Shown here: positions 54,208-63,086 of the stretch, one piece after another
Layout: each line of letters begins with the position of its first letter
How positions within the stretch are numbered: position 1 is the first letter of the stretch
NCBI GenBank assembly: GCA_946811185.2
Contig: OX328109.1
Coordinates: 6,138,001 to 6,202,000 of the forward strand
Source of the DNA: Hippopus hippopus
Lineage: Eukaryota; Mollusca; Bivalvia; Cardiida; Cardiidae
Direction of reading: 5' to 3'
Length of the DNA: 64,000 bases
The notes under the pieces: generated by a model
What the model was told of the DNA's origin: nothing
What the model saw: the letters and a program-made list of their open reading frames with translations, nothing else
Databases searched by the model: none
Program-made: the position numbers and the translations under genes

Positions 54208-54552
54208 TAAACCCTTTCCACACAATAAGCAGTTTTAATGACTCTAAGATTATGAATGAATGTTTAGCATTTTGTGGCCCAGTAACAGCTAGGGTCATAT
54301 TGGGCATATTTACAAACAAAACCATGCATTTACTTTATGTGATACTGTGAAAACCCAAAGATAAAAAGGCCTTTGAAAACATGGTGTGAAAAGGAGAAAA
54401 TGCTGGTAACCAGCAGTTTCTCCTTTTCCGACCATGTTTTCTATCCCATCGTACACAAAAATCCATTATTTTCACACATGTTCAATGTTTCATCTGCAAA
54501 ATGTTTCTATTTAGACAAGTAAACATATTTGTCTAGTGATAAAGAATTTACT
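54208..54552 (-). mobile_element. MITE-A with about 100-bp insertion
   Basis: Left end ACCCTTTCCACACAATAAGC, break at about 54250-54352, then AAAAAGGCCTTTGAAAACAT, hairpin centre GGTAACC, right end AGTGATAAAGAATTTA. Confidence 0.65.
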
Positions 54553-54721
54553 CTTTTAGTGCCAAATATGTAAACTCAGCCTCTTTTGACAGCTGAAAGT
54601 ACAATCCGATGAAACTTAGGAAAATTTTAATTTTACAGACTTGACTAAACGTGCAAACTTTGACAGCCTGACAAAAGGAGCCAACAATGTAAAGTTTTTT
54701 CAAAAAGATATTAATCTGAGT

Positions 54722-54984
54722 CTTGCTTTGGGAAAAGGGGGTTTAATGCATTTCCCCAGTGCAGTCCACCATGTAAATCATCACATAACAATGGATCCAT
54801 AAAAAATCCATTTTGTCTATCTATTGGCTTAATCCAGTGGTAAAATAGTCCTTTGACATACAGTAAATTTACAATAGAAAAAAGTTTCTACCTATGTCAG
54901 CCTGCGTGGACTACCCAGGCTGACATGAGTTGACACTTTTTGCAGATGCAATAAGCCCCCTTTTCACAGAGCATGGCTCACTTA
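54722..54984 (-). mobile_element. MITE-B in a merlin intron
   Basis: AGTCTTGCTTTGGGAAAAGG at the left, CCCTTTTCACAGAGCATGGC at the right; internal GTCAGCCTGCGTGGACTACC palindrome. About 34 bp from the next exon (55018). Confidence 0.8.
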
Positions 54985-55017
54985 TAAACATATCACAAAC
55001 TATTGGCCTAGTCATAC

Positions 55018-55103
55018 CTCTGTTCTGAGTCATCCAGCAACTTTGAAGCAATCAACTCTGCATCTCTTGCTCGAAGTTCATACATCCTCCTCTCATCCTC
55101 TGT
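55018..55103 (-). CDS. NF2: Merlin exon (3' half of human exon 12)
   Basis: 86 nt; acceptor GCTGTTTTCAG, donor CAGAG|GTATGA. Encodes TEDERRMYELRARDAELIAS and KLLDDSEQ plus two bases of Arg. Aligns with human [20 protein letters not shown]. With the 132-nt exon upstream it sums to 218 nt, the size of human exon 12 as I recall, so an intron was gained here or lost elsewhere. Confidence 0.95.
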
Positions 55104-55130
55104 CTGAAAACAGCAAGAAAAACATTTTTC

Positions 55131-55370
55131 TTAACCTATTACCACACAATCCCAACTTTTTTTTTTTTTTAATGACCCTAAAATGGAAGGCTTTTGAAAA
55201 CATTGTGGGAAAAGGAGAAAATGCTGGTAACCAGCATTTTCTTCTTTTCCCACAATGCTTATACCCTTCCCAAAAGCAAACCTTACTTTTTGAGTCAAAT
55301 ATATTTTGTTGTCTGCATATACCTTCAATTTGGAACAGTCTAAAATTTATTCATTTGGAAAAAAGGTTAA
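55131..55370 (-). mobile_element. MITE-A, complete copy, 27 bp from a merlin exon
   Basis: TTAA at 55131-55134 and 55367-55370. Contains a run of 14 T (about 55159-55172); hairpin centre GGTAACC with long arms. On the gene strand it lies just upstream of the acceptor of exon 55018-55103. Confidence 0.82.
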
Positions 55371-55387
55371 CCTATTCATATCTGAGT

Positions 55388-55857
55388 TAAACTCTTCACT
55401 TTCACAGACCCCAAGAAAGAAGGCTTTTGAAAGAAGAGTACCGCATGCAGGTGTTAGTGCTTGGCTTCAGTTGCTTTTTCCTGAAAATTCAAGATGAAAA
55501 AGGGGCATAACTGTGTCAAAAATATTTTGATGGTTACCTGCCCCTGTTGCATGGGTTCCCCTTCTGACTGTTAACAAGAAGTCTGAAGTAAATATCTCCA
55601 TAAATGACAGTGATATTATAAAATGTCAAAGTTTTGCATGCCAATGCAGATGATGCCAGGGCTATGATATTACCTTATTATTTCTTTGAAAAAACAAATC
55701 TACAAGTTTGGGAAAGTTTAAACAAAAATTCTCCTCTTCCCATAATGTTTTATACCCTATCGAAGACAAATCCTGTCATTTGAGACATATTTAGAATGTT
55801 TTCTAGCAAACCTTTTGATTTGCACCAGTCTAAAAGTTAGTTGTTCGGTACATATTT
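55388..55857 (-). mobile_element. MITE-A split by an H2 element
   Basis: Left end AAACTCTTCACTTTCACAGA to about 55435; the H2 copy (about 55436-55690, GCAGGTGTTAGTGCTTGGCT, AACTGTGTCAAAAATATTTT); then the right part TTCTCCTCTTCCCATAATGT to the TTAA at 55856-55859. Confidence 0.65.
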
Positions 55858-56052
55858 AACACTTTACCAAACAACAAAATTTTGGAGTCGTCTAAATTCA
55901 AAACGTTTGCAGATTACAAAATCAATGTATCTCAAACGAAAATATTACAGGAAAAGGAGAAAAAACTGGTTACCAGCACTTTCTTCTTATCCCATAATGT
56001 TTTCAAAGGCCTCTATCCTCAAGATCGTTAAAACTAGGTACGTAGGATATAG
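55856..56052 (+). mobile_element. MITE-A ending near a merlin donor
   Basis: TTAACACTTTACCAAACAAC at the left, hairpin centre GGTTACC; the right end is missing where the text runs into the exon donor region at 56064. Confidence 0.68.
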
Positions 56053-56064
56053 TTTTATGCACAC

Positions 56065-56196
56065 CTTTAATACTGAAAGTCTGATTTGCTGTATTTCAGC
56101 CTCTTTTTCCTGGGCTTTCTGTGTTAAAAGGGAAGCTTCTTCCTCCGCTACCCTGGCTTTCTCTGCCAGGAGTTCAGCTGTCTCTTCAGATCTTGC
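56065..56196 (-). CDS. NF2: Merlin exon (5' half of human exon 12)
   Basis: 132 nt, 44 codons in phase 0; acceptor TTCTCTGTAG, donor AAG|GTGTGC. Encodes ARSEETAELLAEKARVAEEE, then ASLLTQKAQEKEAEIQQIRL and SVLK. Matches human [20 protein letters not shown], one of the most merlin-specific coiled-coil stretches. Confidence 0.96.
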
Positions 56197-56225
56197 CTAC
56201 AGAGAAAACACAGAGAATAAATATA

Positions 56226-56492
56226 TGAGCCATGCTCATATGAAAAAGTGAAAAGGTGCCTTAATGCATCTGCAAAAAGTATCAACCTATGTCAGACTGT
56301 GCAGTCTGTGCAGGCTGACATAGGTCAAATCTTTTTGCTTTTTGCTGTTTGTAAATTTTCTGCATGTCCAAGGACCATTCTACCTCAGTCAGTTGTCAGG
56401 CAAAATGAATTTTCTCCATACATAATGATATGAATACTTGTATGATTTAATGCATCACAAGATGCATTAAACCCCCTTTTCCCAGAATGTGG
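56226..56492. mobile_element. MITE-B in a merlin intron
   Basis: ATGAGCCATGCTCATATGAA at the left, CCCCCTTTTCCCAGAATGTG at the right; internal GACTGTGCAGTCTGTGCAGG. Starts about 29 bp upstream (gene strand) of exon 56065-56196. Confidence 0.78.
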
Positions 56493-56499
56493 CTCGTTG

Positions 56500-56945
56500 A
56501 AGCAAAGGATTGCAATTGGTAGTGTACAGGACTTGAGAAGGGGGGTGGGTGGGGGAATTCAATGATTCGAATCCCCAGCCTGGCCAATTTCTTTCTGGAT
56601 TGATGATAATCATTGAGACAGGATTTATTCCTCTCTCACCCCTAATCATTGTTTCGATAATGGTTATGTGGGAAAGCAGCCGGTGGCATGGAAAGTCAAA
56701 CAAAACACCAATCCCTACTTTCCTTGTTTTGACAATACTTATGTGAGAAAGCAGCCAGTAGCTAAGAAAAAATATTGTGCAAAGTACTGGAAACTCCTGG
56801 AAAGCATGGATAGGAGCACTGGCCACCGTGAAATAACTTAAGGAATGTTGTAAACACCCAATTAATAAATCAGTCATCAAACATACTGCAATCGATCAAT
56901 AAATCAAAATCAATCAAAATAAATTAATCAATCAATCAAAAATGC
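56500..56945 (+). mobile_element. SINE-A with internal duplication
   Basis: Head GTAGTGTACAGGACTTGAGA with GATTCGAATCCCC. The phrase GTGGGAAAGCAGCCGGTGG recurs 80 bp on as GTGAGAAAGCAGCCAGTAG. The end has ATCAATCAATCA-type tails. The tail stops about 12 bp from exon 56957-57079. Confidence 0.7.
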
Positions 56946-56956
56946 GGCTCACTTAC

Positions 56957-57079
56957 AAGAGATTCCTGTGTGATTCTCACTTCATCTTGTAAAACAGAAA
57001 ACCGTCTTTCCAGTTCTTCTTTCTCCCTCATTACCTCTTCTTTCAAATTTTTCTCATTTGTATATCTGGATCTTTCAAC
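56957..57079 (-). CDS. NF2: Merlin exon (human exon 11 equivalent)
   Basis: 123 nt, 41 codons in phase 0; acceptor GTCATTCTAG, donor CTT|GTAAGT. Encodes VERSRYTNEKNLKEEVMREK, then EELERRFSVLQDEVRITQES and L. Aligns with human [20 protein letters not shown] and DELERRLLQMKEEA. Same length as human exon 11. Confidence 0.96.
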
Positions 57080-57142
57080 CTAGAATGACATAAAACACCT
57101 TGCTTTTCAGACTAAAACCGTCAGAACATAAAACAAGAAAAT

Positions 57143-57500
57143 TTAACCCTTTACCACACAATTACTAGTTTTAACAACCTTGAGGAAGAAAGCCTATGAT
57201 AACACTGTTGGGAAGATGACAATCTGTTATTGTATGGTCAGTCCATGTGTTTGTCGATGGCAGGAAAATGTATTTTAAAACTTCGTAAAACATAAACAAA
57301 AGATAGAGCGACTTAGCAACTTTTTTTTTATCTTGTTTTGAAATTCATTTCTCTGCCAGTGACTAACACTTTGACTCACTGTACCATAATGATAATAATT
57401 GTCATCTAAACAATAATTTACATACTTTTACATGGTATGATTTACAGTTCAATGCACTTCAACACCTGCATTGTCTACTTTAGGCTGCCTCTTGGCCTTT
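57143..57500. repeat. MITE-A stub interrupted by family M
   Basis: TTTAACCCTTTACCACACAA starts a reverse MITE-A that stops at about 57195. Family M follows (GAAGATGACAATCTGTTATT ... TACATGGTATGATTTACAG). Confidence 0.6.
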
Positions 57501-57699
57501 AAACATTACATATGATATCAAACAGAATAAAATATACCACAGTCTGTAGCTCAACGCTTGATCTATACAAATTTCCTCAGCTGTAATTACCCTTTAATGA
57601 AGAAATGGCTATAAGCTTTGAATCATTCAATGTGAGAAAAGAATAATAAATTAACTGTACAAAGAAATCTTTTTACATCACATTTTAGCCATAATTTAA

Positions 57700-57915
57700 A
57701 GACAAACTTTTAGACTTTTCCATATTGCAAAGAGTTGCAGTCAACAAAGATGGAAAATGGAGAAAATGCTGGTAACAAGCATTTTCTCCTTTCCATACAG
57801 TGTTTTCTGACCTTTCTGACCTTTCACAAATCCCATCAATTTTGGCCATTTAATTGTCATCTGCAATGCCTTTAAAAATGGACTGATCTACAATTATATT
57901 ATTTGGTGAAGATGT
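57700..57915. mobile_element. MITE-A, diverged
   Basis: AGACAAACTTTTAGACTTTT at the left; hairpin with ATGCTGGTAACAAGCAT; right end TTATTTGGTGAAGATGTAG. Confidence 0.6.
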
Positions 57916-57983
57916 AGTAAATCCTCTTATTGCATGCGCTAGGTGTAAATATCCAAGTATGTCTAAATAATTAAAATATTAAT

Positions 57984-58248
57984 CGGGCCATGCTCTGTGA
58001 AAAGGGGGTTTAATGGATTTGCAAAAAGTATCGACCCGTGTCAGCCTGCGTAGTCAGCGCAGGCAGACACTGGTCAAAACTTTTTGCTTATAAATTTTTG
58101 CATGTCAAAGGACCATACTAACTCATGGCCCATTAGGGTTGTTAGGCAAAATTGTTTTCAAGGGTCCATAATAATGTCATGACTTGATTGGTTTAATGCA
58201 TCATGGAGATGCATTAAACCCCCTTTTCACAGAGCACAGCTCAGTTGA
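57984..58248. mobile_element. MITE-B ending about 10 bp from a merlin donor
   Basis: GGGCCATGCTCTGTGAAAAG and CCTTTTCACAGAGCACAGCT are the inverse ends; internal GTCAGCCTGCGTAGTCAGCG. On the gene strand it begins just after donor CAG|GTTTTATAC of exon 58258-58371. Confidence 0.82.
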
Positions 58249-58257
58249 GTATAAAAC

Positions 58258-58371
58258 CTGTTTTCTGTGCTTTTCTTCCCTAGCCTGGGCTTTCATCTGC
58301 TGGATTTCCATGGAATCTGGGCGTCTTCTTTTCATAAACAGTTCATGATTGCCCACACCAAGCTCTAGTAT
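58258..58371 (-). CDS. NF2: Merlin exon (human exon 10 equivalent)
   Basis: 114 nt, 38 codons in phase 0; acceptor ATTCTTACAG, donor CAG|GTTTTA. Encodes [20 protein letters not shown] and [18 protein letters not shown]: the last helix of FERM lobe F3 and the start of the central alpha-helical domain. Human counterpart [20 protein letters not shown]. Same length as human exon 10. Confidence 0.97.
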
Positions 58372-58383
58372 CTGTAAGAATTA

Positions 58384-58662
58384 TAACAAGAGGGTCATGA
58401 TGGCCCTGTATTGTTCAACTGCCTCATAAATAAATGTGAGTTCCCAGTATAGGATAGAAATTCAATACCACAGTAAATATATTGAACAAATCTGATCTGC
58501 CAATGAAATTTGAATATCAGCTTTGAAAAAGCAAAGTGATGTTGAAAATTGTTTTGACCAAAGTGATATGTTCAATGTGGCATATCTAATGAGTCAAAAC
58601 TATTTTTGGCATCACAGTGTTATATCTAAGCTGATATATTCAAATTTCAGATTTGTTCAATG
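58384..58662. repeat. H1 5' end and an adjacent foldback
   Basis: AACAAGAGGGTCATGATGGC at 58386 is an H1 start lacking the rest. From about 58478 TTGAACAAATCTGATCTGCC is mirrored at 58660 by a TTCAGATTTGTTCAA end, giving an imperfect foldback of about 185 bp. Confidence 0.6.
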
Positions 58663-58917
58663 TACTAGATTGAAAATAAATTATCGCAGAACATAATTAA
58701 AGTAACCATGGTTTCCATTTGAAAATAGAAATATATGAAAAGTACTGACAATAAACTCTGGCTGGTGTTTGTCAGGTAAGACAGTTGGACACCTTGTCTA
58801 GTTTTATAAGTTTTAGAGGGTGAAGCTTGTAAAATATTAAAAGCCTGTTCCCAGGGGTATAGGATAAGATGTTTTATAAGAAATTGTTGACAACACAAGT
58901 CGATCGTGATCAATCTG

Positions 58918-59488
58918 TAACACTTTAACAAACAATCCAGAGTTTTCACGTTCTTGTATAAAGAGAATTCTGAAAACATTGTGAGAAAAGGTGAACTAGA
59001 GGCGCTTGAGCGCCTGTATCGCTCCACAGGCCTGATATTTCTATAATGGCGAAAGGAAGTTTTTAACAATTATCATTCAATCCTGCATTTTAGCTCACTG
59101 AAGAAACAATTTGGTAGACAACCACCATAGGAACTTACCTGCAAAACAACAATGAAATCCAATGAATAGTTTTAGAGAAGAAATTTTTCAAAGATTTTAC
59201 TTTATACCATAAAAGGAAAATGAGTCTCCCATAAAAGCCATGTTTTTTGACAGATCCAGTCAATAGTTTCTGAGAAGTTTTTTAAAGAAAAAGTTTACGG
59301 ACGCACGCACGGACGAACGGACGGACGGACGACGGACACAACGCCATGACAATAGCTCGCTGGCCTTTGGCCAGTGGAGCTAAAAAACTGGTAACCAGTA
59401 TTTGCTCCTCTCACAATGCTTTCTGCTCTTTCATAGACTAATCCTATAATTTTACCTGCACTTTATTTGCTGTCTGCAAATGAAAGGT
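58918..59488 (-). mobile_element. MITE-A split by an H3 Helentron-like element
   Basis: MITE-A left part to GTGAGAAAAGGTGA (58994), then H3 (about 58995-59388), then the hairpin resumes ACTGGTAACCAGTA and the right flank. The break is inside the hairpin arm, as with the L element at 19553. Confidence 0.72.
58995..59388 (+). mobile_element. H3 Helentron-like element
   Basis: Starts ACTAGAGGCGCTTGAGCGCC (hairpin GGCGCTTGAGCGCC), then TATCGCTCCACAGGCC; ends (GGAC)n, hairpin CTGGCCTTTGGCCAG and TGGAGCTAAAAA. Same ends as H1 but a different, shorter core without 160-bp units. Confidence 0.75.
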
Positions 59489-59493
59489 GGCTT

Positions 59494-59916
59494 CAAACCC
59501 TTTACCAGATAACAAAATGTAGGACTAGTCCAAATTGTAAGCATTAACATATTAAATGCTACTCAAGGCACTTGTCTTTGAATGGGTAAAAAACATTGTA
59601 GGAAAAGGAGAAAATGCTGGTGATCAGCATTTTCTCCTTTTCCTACAATGTTTCAGAAGCCTTTCTTTTCAGAGTTTGTAAAAACACACGACTGTTTGGT
59701 AAAGGTTTAACTCTTTACCAAACGACAAAATTTTAGACTTGTCCAGATTGAAAGCATTTGCAGACGACAAAATAAATGTGACTCAAAAATTGAAACTTGA
59801 CCTTAGAAGAGTAGAAAACATTGTGGTTACCAGCATTTTTTCCTTTTCCCACAATGTTTTCAGAAGGCTTCTTCCTCTGGGTCGTAAAAACAAGGGTTTG
59901 TTTGGTAAAGGTTTAA
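59494..59916 (+). mobile_element. Two forward MITE-A copies sharing a TTAA
   Basis: 59494-59710 and 59707-59916, joined at TTAA 59707-59710. The first has clean hairpin arms (centre GGTGATC). The second has lost its left arm (ATTGTGGTTACCAGCAT). A further left end begins at 59955. Confidence 0.78.
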
Positions 59917-60004
59917 CTGACAGGATAAATCTGTCTTCAAAACAAATCATTCTTAAACTCTTTACCAAACAACAAAATTTTTAACTCCAAAATTTTATCG
60001 TTTT

Positions 60005-60385
60005 GTACAGATTTAAAGTAATAATAAAGGCCAAAAGTAAACACAGTGAGTGTTTAAATGCATTTGAATTTATATCATACCATTTAATAGTAAGGAAATT
60101 ATTGTGAAGATGACAATCTGTCATCGTACGGTTGGTCCAAGTGTTAGTCACTGACAGAGAAATTACTTTCAAAACTTGGTTAAAACCTGACAGGTAGCTG
60201 TGTCTTTTGTTTACTTTTTGCCTGATTTAAAATTTTTTTTTTGTGCCAGGGACTAACATATGGCCCGACCACACGATAACAGACTGTTATGTCCGCAATA
60301 TTTTCCATACTTTTAAATGGTATGATTTAAATTTAAATGTATTATGGCTCATGCTCTGATATTTTGGCCTTTACAAGTCCCAATA
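60005..60385. repeat. Family M foldback element
   Basis: ATCATACCATTTAATAGTAA and TTTAAATGGTATGATTTAAA near the two ends; AGATGACAATCTGTCATCGT in between. Similar to 29460-29800. Confidence 0.6.
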
Positions 60386-60477
60386 AGCAACTCAAGCTCA
60401 GGTAATCTACAAGGCTAAAAATTCAAATTATCCCAGCAATACCCCAATTTTTCCAACAAAGTATACTGTATACTTAC

Positions 60478-60552
60478 TAATTTGTTAATTTTGATTTTAG
60501 GTGCAAAAAATATAAAGTCAGGAGATTTCTTGTCTATGGGTTTTATCACAAA
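60478..60552 (-). CDS. NF2: Merlin exon (human exon 9 equivalent)
   Basis: 75 nt, 25 codons in phase 0; acceptor TTTCTTTACAG, donor TTA|GTAAGT. Encodes FVIKPIDKKSPDFIFFAPKI and KINKL, part of FERM lobe F3. FIFFAPKIKINK is closer to the ERM form (FVFYAPRLRINK) than to human merlin (FKFNSSKLRVNK), suggesting retention of an ancestral FERM sequence. Same length as human exon 9. Confidence 0.96.
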
Positions 60553-60586
60553 CTGTAAAGAAAAGAGGAACACACAGAGTAAATTA

Positions 60587-60810
60587 TTAACTCTTTGCCA
60601 AATGACAAAATTTTAGAAATGTCCCAAATTAGAAGAGCTTGCAAACAACAAGTTAAATGTGGCTCAAACGATAGGATTTGAGCTTGAAATGGGTCGAAAA
60701 TATCTTGAGAAAATGCTGGTTACATGTATTTTCTTCTTTTCCCACAATGTTTTCAAAAGCTTTGTTCTCCAGCATCATCAAAACTAGGATTCATGTTGTA
60801 AAGGGTTTAA
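60587..60810 (+). mobile_element. MITE-A, 34 bp from a merlin exon
   Basis: TTAA at 60587-60590 and 60807-60810. The hairpin left arm is eroded (ATATCTTGAGAAAATGCTGG). Confidence 0.75.
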
Positions 60811-61140
60811 CAAAATGCCTACACTGAGCTGCAGTTACTTTTTCAGTGAAAATTCTATGTGGAAAAAGGAGCTTAACTCTGTCAGAAATGGTTTAGGGTT
60901 AGCTATCCTTGTTGTGTGGCTTCCCCTTTTGATATTAAACAACTAGTCAAAATTTGAAGAAAATACCTTCAGTATTAACAGAGATATGAGAAAATCAAAA
61001 GGAAATAAAGTAAATAACTCCTTATTCAATATTTTGGCTATTAAAAGGTCTTTATCAAGCAAGAAAAACTTAATGCATATGTTGTTATTTGATGAAGGCC
61101 ACTGGCCAGAATATTGAAAAGGGAATGTTTCAGTTCATGT
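60805..61140 (+). repeat. H2 fragment joined to a Penelope-like inverted repeat
   Basis: 60805-61000 is H2 (GAGCTGCAGTTACTTTTTCA, TCCCCTTTTGATATTAAACA). 61030-61140 has TTCAATATTTTGGCTATTAA mirrored by GGCCAGAATATTGAAA near 61108, similar in style to 9832-9952 and to the ends of 50955-51410. Confidence 0.5.
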
Positions 61141-61211
61141 TTCATAATATATTTAAATTCTGAGGGGAATTATTTCTCACTTCCATAATGAAAGAATTGG
61201 CAGAAAAAAGT

Positions 61212-61622
61212 TACTTAGCTCTTTACAAAACAATAAAATTCTTTACTTGTCCAAATTGATTTGTTAGTTTGTATGTATGATGTCTAATTCTGTTTTCAAA
61301 ATTATTTCAGTTATATCACTGCTGCAAATGCACCTATCCATGCTTTCCTGGAGTGTCTCTAATCACTGCCTTGTACAATATTCTTCCTAAGCCACTAGCT
61401 GCTTTCCTATGTAACCACTGTCAAATTGTCCACACTGAAAGCATTTGCAGACGCCATAACAAATGTGACTCAACAATTAAAATGTGCTTTTTGGAAGGGT
61501 AGAAAACATTGTGATAAAAGGAGAAAATGCTGATTACCAGCATTTTCTCCTTTTACCACAATGTTTTCAAAAGCCATATTTCTCAAGGTCATTAAATCTC
61601 AGGATCTGTGGTAAATGGATAA
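61212..61622 (+). mobile_element. MITE-A split by a SINE-A fragment
   Basis: TTAGCTCTTTACAAAACAAT to CCAAATTG (about 61258), the SINE-A piece (reverse, tail and middle), then AAATTGTCCACACTGAAAGC onward. AAATTG is repeated at both joints. Hairpin with GATTACC centre. Confidence 0.7.
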
Positions 61623-61717
61623 GGCTCAAATTAATCATTTGTCTATGAAAGGGTAAAAAACATTGTGAAAAAAAGATTCACATTCAGAAATTTTTAAGTC
61701 ATGAAATAGCATCTTAC

Positions 61718-61852
61718 CCTTTTGTCCTTAAAGGATATATTTTTGATTTCACTCCATGGAAAATTCACCTTCGGTGTCAGTTTATTTTCACTTTCATAAA
61801 TATTCAATCCTAGAGCGTCTACACCTAACCAGAGATCTGTATTTTTCTTGTT
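61718..61852 (-). CDS. NF2: Merlin exon (human exon 8 equivalent)
   Basis: 135 nt, 45 codons in phase 0; acceptor TGTTTTATTTGCAG, donor AGG|GTAAGA. Encodes [20 protein letters not shown], then [20 protein letters not shown] and FKDKR. FERM lobe F3; human [20 protein letters not shown]. Tryptophan in [11 protein letters not shown] is the ERM-like state. Same length as human exon 8. Confidence 0.97.
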
Positions 61853-61862
61853 CTGCAAATAA

Positions 61863-62030
61863 AACAAGAGTATTGCATACAAGTGCCTCTGCTTGGCTTC
61901 TCAGTGAAGATTTTGTGTCAAAAAAAAAGGGCATAACTGTATAAAAATGTTGAGAGTTAACCGCTATTCTGGTATGGGCTTCCCTTTTGATAGAAAACGA
62001 CTATCCACAGTTTAAAGAAAACGCAATTAG
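61863..62030 (+). mobile_element. H2 5' part forming the exon's splice acceptor tract
   Basis: AACAAGAGTATTGCATACAA and ATAACTGTATAAAAATGTTG are H2-like; the 3' half is missing, replaced by MITE-B text. Its first base lies 11 nt from exon 61718-61852. On the gene strand its terminus reads CTCTTGTT, the distal part of the pyrimidine tract. Confidence 0.7.
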
Positions 62031-62262
62031 AAAAAGTCTTTACCCATTTCAGCCTGCACAGTCTTGTGGAAACATTTTTTGTATTTGTTGAAACATTTTG
62101 ATATTCATGAATTTTCTCCATGTCAAAGGACCAGTCTACATCATGATTCAATTGGTTGTTAGACAAAATGATTTTATGAATCAATAAGTAGGTGATGATT
62201 TGTTTGGTTTAATGCATCACAGAGATGCATTAAACCCCCTTTTCTTGGAGCCTGATTCATCT
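62030..62262 (+). mobile_element. MITE-B, left end missing
   Basis: AAAAAGTCTTTACCCATTTC to GCATTAAACCCCCTTTTCTT and GCCTGATTCATC. Confidence 0.7.
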
Positions 62263-62296
62263 ATATATATCACTTCCTATGGCAAATAGGTGACAG

Positions 62297-62748
62297 CTTA
62301 AGTCTTCACAAAACAGCAAAATTTTAGATCTCTCTAGATCCAAAGCATTTGTAAAGGATAAATTAATGTATCCCAAATGGTTGGAGTTGTTCTTAAAAGA
62401 GTGGAAAACATTGTGGGAAAAGGAGAAAATACTGTTACCAGCATTTTCTCCATTTCCCACGTTTCCAAAAGCATTCTTCCTCCAAACCCTTTACCTTGAC
62501 AATTCTGACTTTTAACGAACTTGAGAAAAAAGACATTTGAAAACATGGTGGGAAATGGAGAAAATGCTGGTTACCAGCATTTTCTCCTTTTCCCACAATG
62601 TTTTCTACCCTATCAAAGACAACTTCCACAATTTCAGCCACATTTAATTTGGTGTCTACATATGCTTGGAGTTTTGACAGGTCTAACATTTCGTTGCGTG
62701 GTAAAGGGTTAAACTTGTTAAATATCTGCATTGTTTGGTAAAGGGTTA
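62297..62748. mobile_element. MITE-A with a second MITE-A near its right end
   Basis: The outer forward copy (from 62297, hairpin about 62408-62460) is cut at about 62486 by a reverse copy that ends at TTAA 62709-62712. The outer right end then resumes and finishes TGTTTGGTAAAGGGTTAA (TTAA 62745-62748). The inner copy has a very regular hairpin (ATGCTGGTTACCAGCAT). Confidence 0.75.
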
Positions 62749-62771
62749 ACACTCAGATAAAATTGACTTAC

Positions 62772-62847
62772 TTTGATTTGAAAATAATTAATGCCATACA
62801 TTTCGAGATCTTGCGCCAGCTTCAAGTATTCCATCTCAGCCTCGTCT
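62772..62847 (-). CDS. NF2: Merlin exon (human exon 7 equivalent), first in the window
   Basis: 76 nt; acceptor TTCTGTTACAG, donor AAA|GTAAGT. The first base completes a codon begun in the missing upstream exon (phase 2), then [20 protein letters not shown] and YFQIK. Human: [20 protein letters not shown]. This is the end of lobe F2 and the link to F3. Same length as human exon 7. The preceding exon should end with a HRGRAR-like sequence; none was found up to 64000. Confidence 0.97.
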
Positions 62848-63086
62848 CTGTAACAGAAGATAAACAATCCATCCTTTACAATGTAAACCTAGAATTCATA
62901 TTGCATTGTCTAAAATAGCAAAAGTTTGTGGCCATGACAAGAAAAATTATATCATAAAGGAAATCCCTATTTATACCAATATGTGACATTTACCACCTTC
63001 AATCAGCAATCTGCTCTTTATTATTTTAATTCTTTGTTCATTTTTCAAGGCCTCAAAATTTCAGAATCATCCATATCTATTTCTCG

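Larger units (their letters stand above)
50005..62847 (-). other. NF2: Merlin (NF2) gene, 3' part; exons 62847 to 50005
   Basis: Merlin is a FERM-domain tumour suppressor linking membrane receptors to the cortical cytoskeleton and the Hippo pathway. Eleven exons join in frame to about 405 residues. They cover the end of FERM lobe F2 ([19 protein letters not shown]), lobe F3 ([45 protein letters not shown]), the start of the central helix ([15 protein letters not shown]), a coiled coil rich in Glu, Lys and Arg, and the C-terminal domain (KSKNLQEQLRELKTEI, ending TKSRVTLFEGL). Merlin rather than ezrin/radixin/moesin is shown by SEETAELLAEKA, the EIEKER-LEYLEKSKNLQEQL segment and the absence of the ERM actin-binding tail. 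Upstream exons lie past the right edge. Introns are 0.6-2 kb and full of MITEs. Confidence 0.95.
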
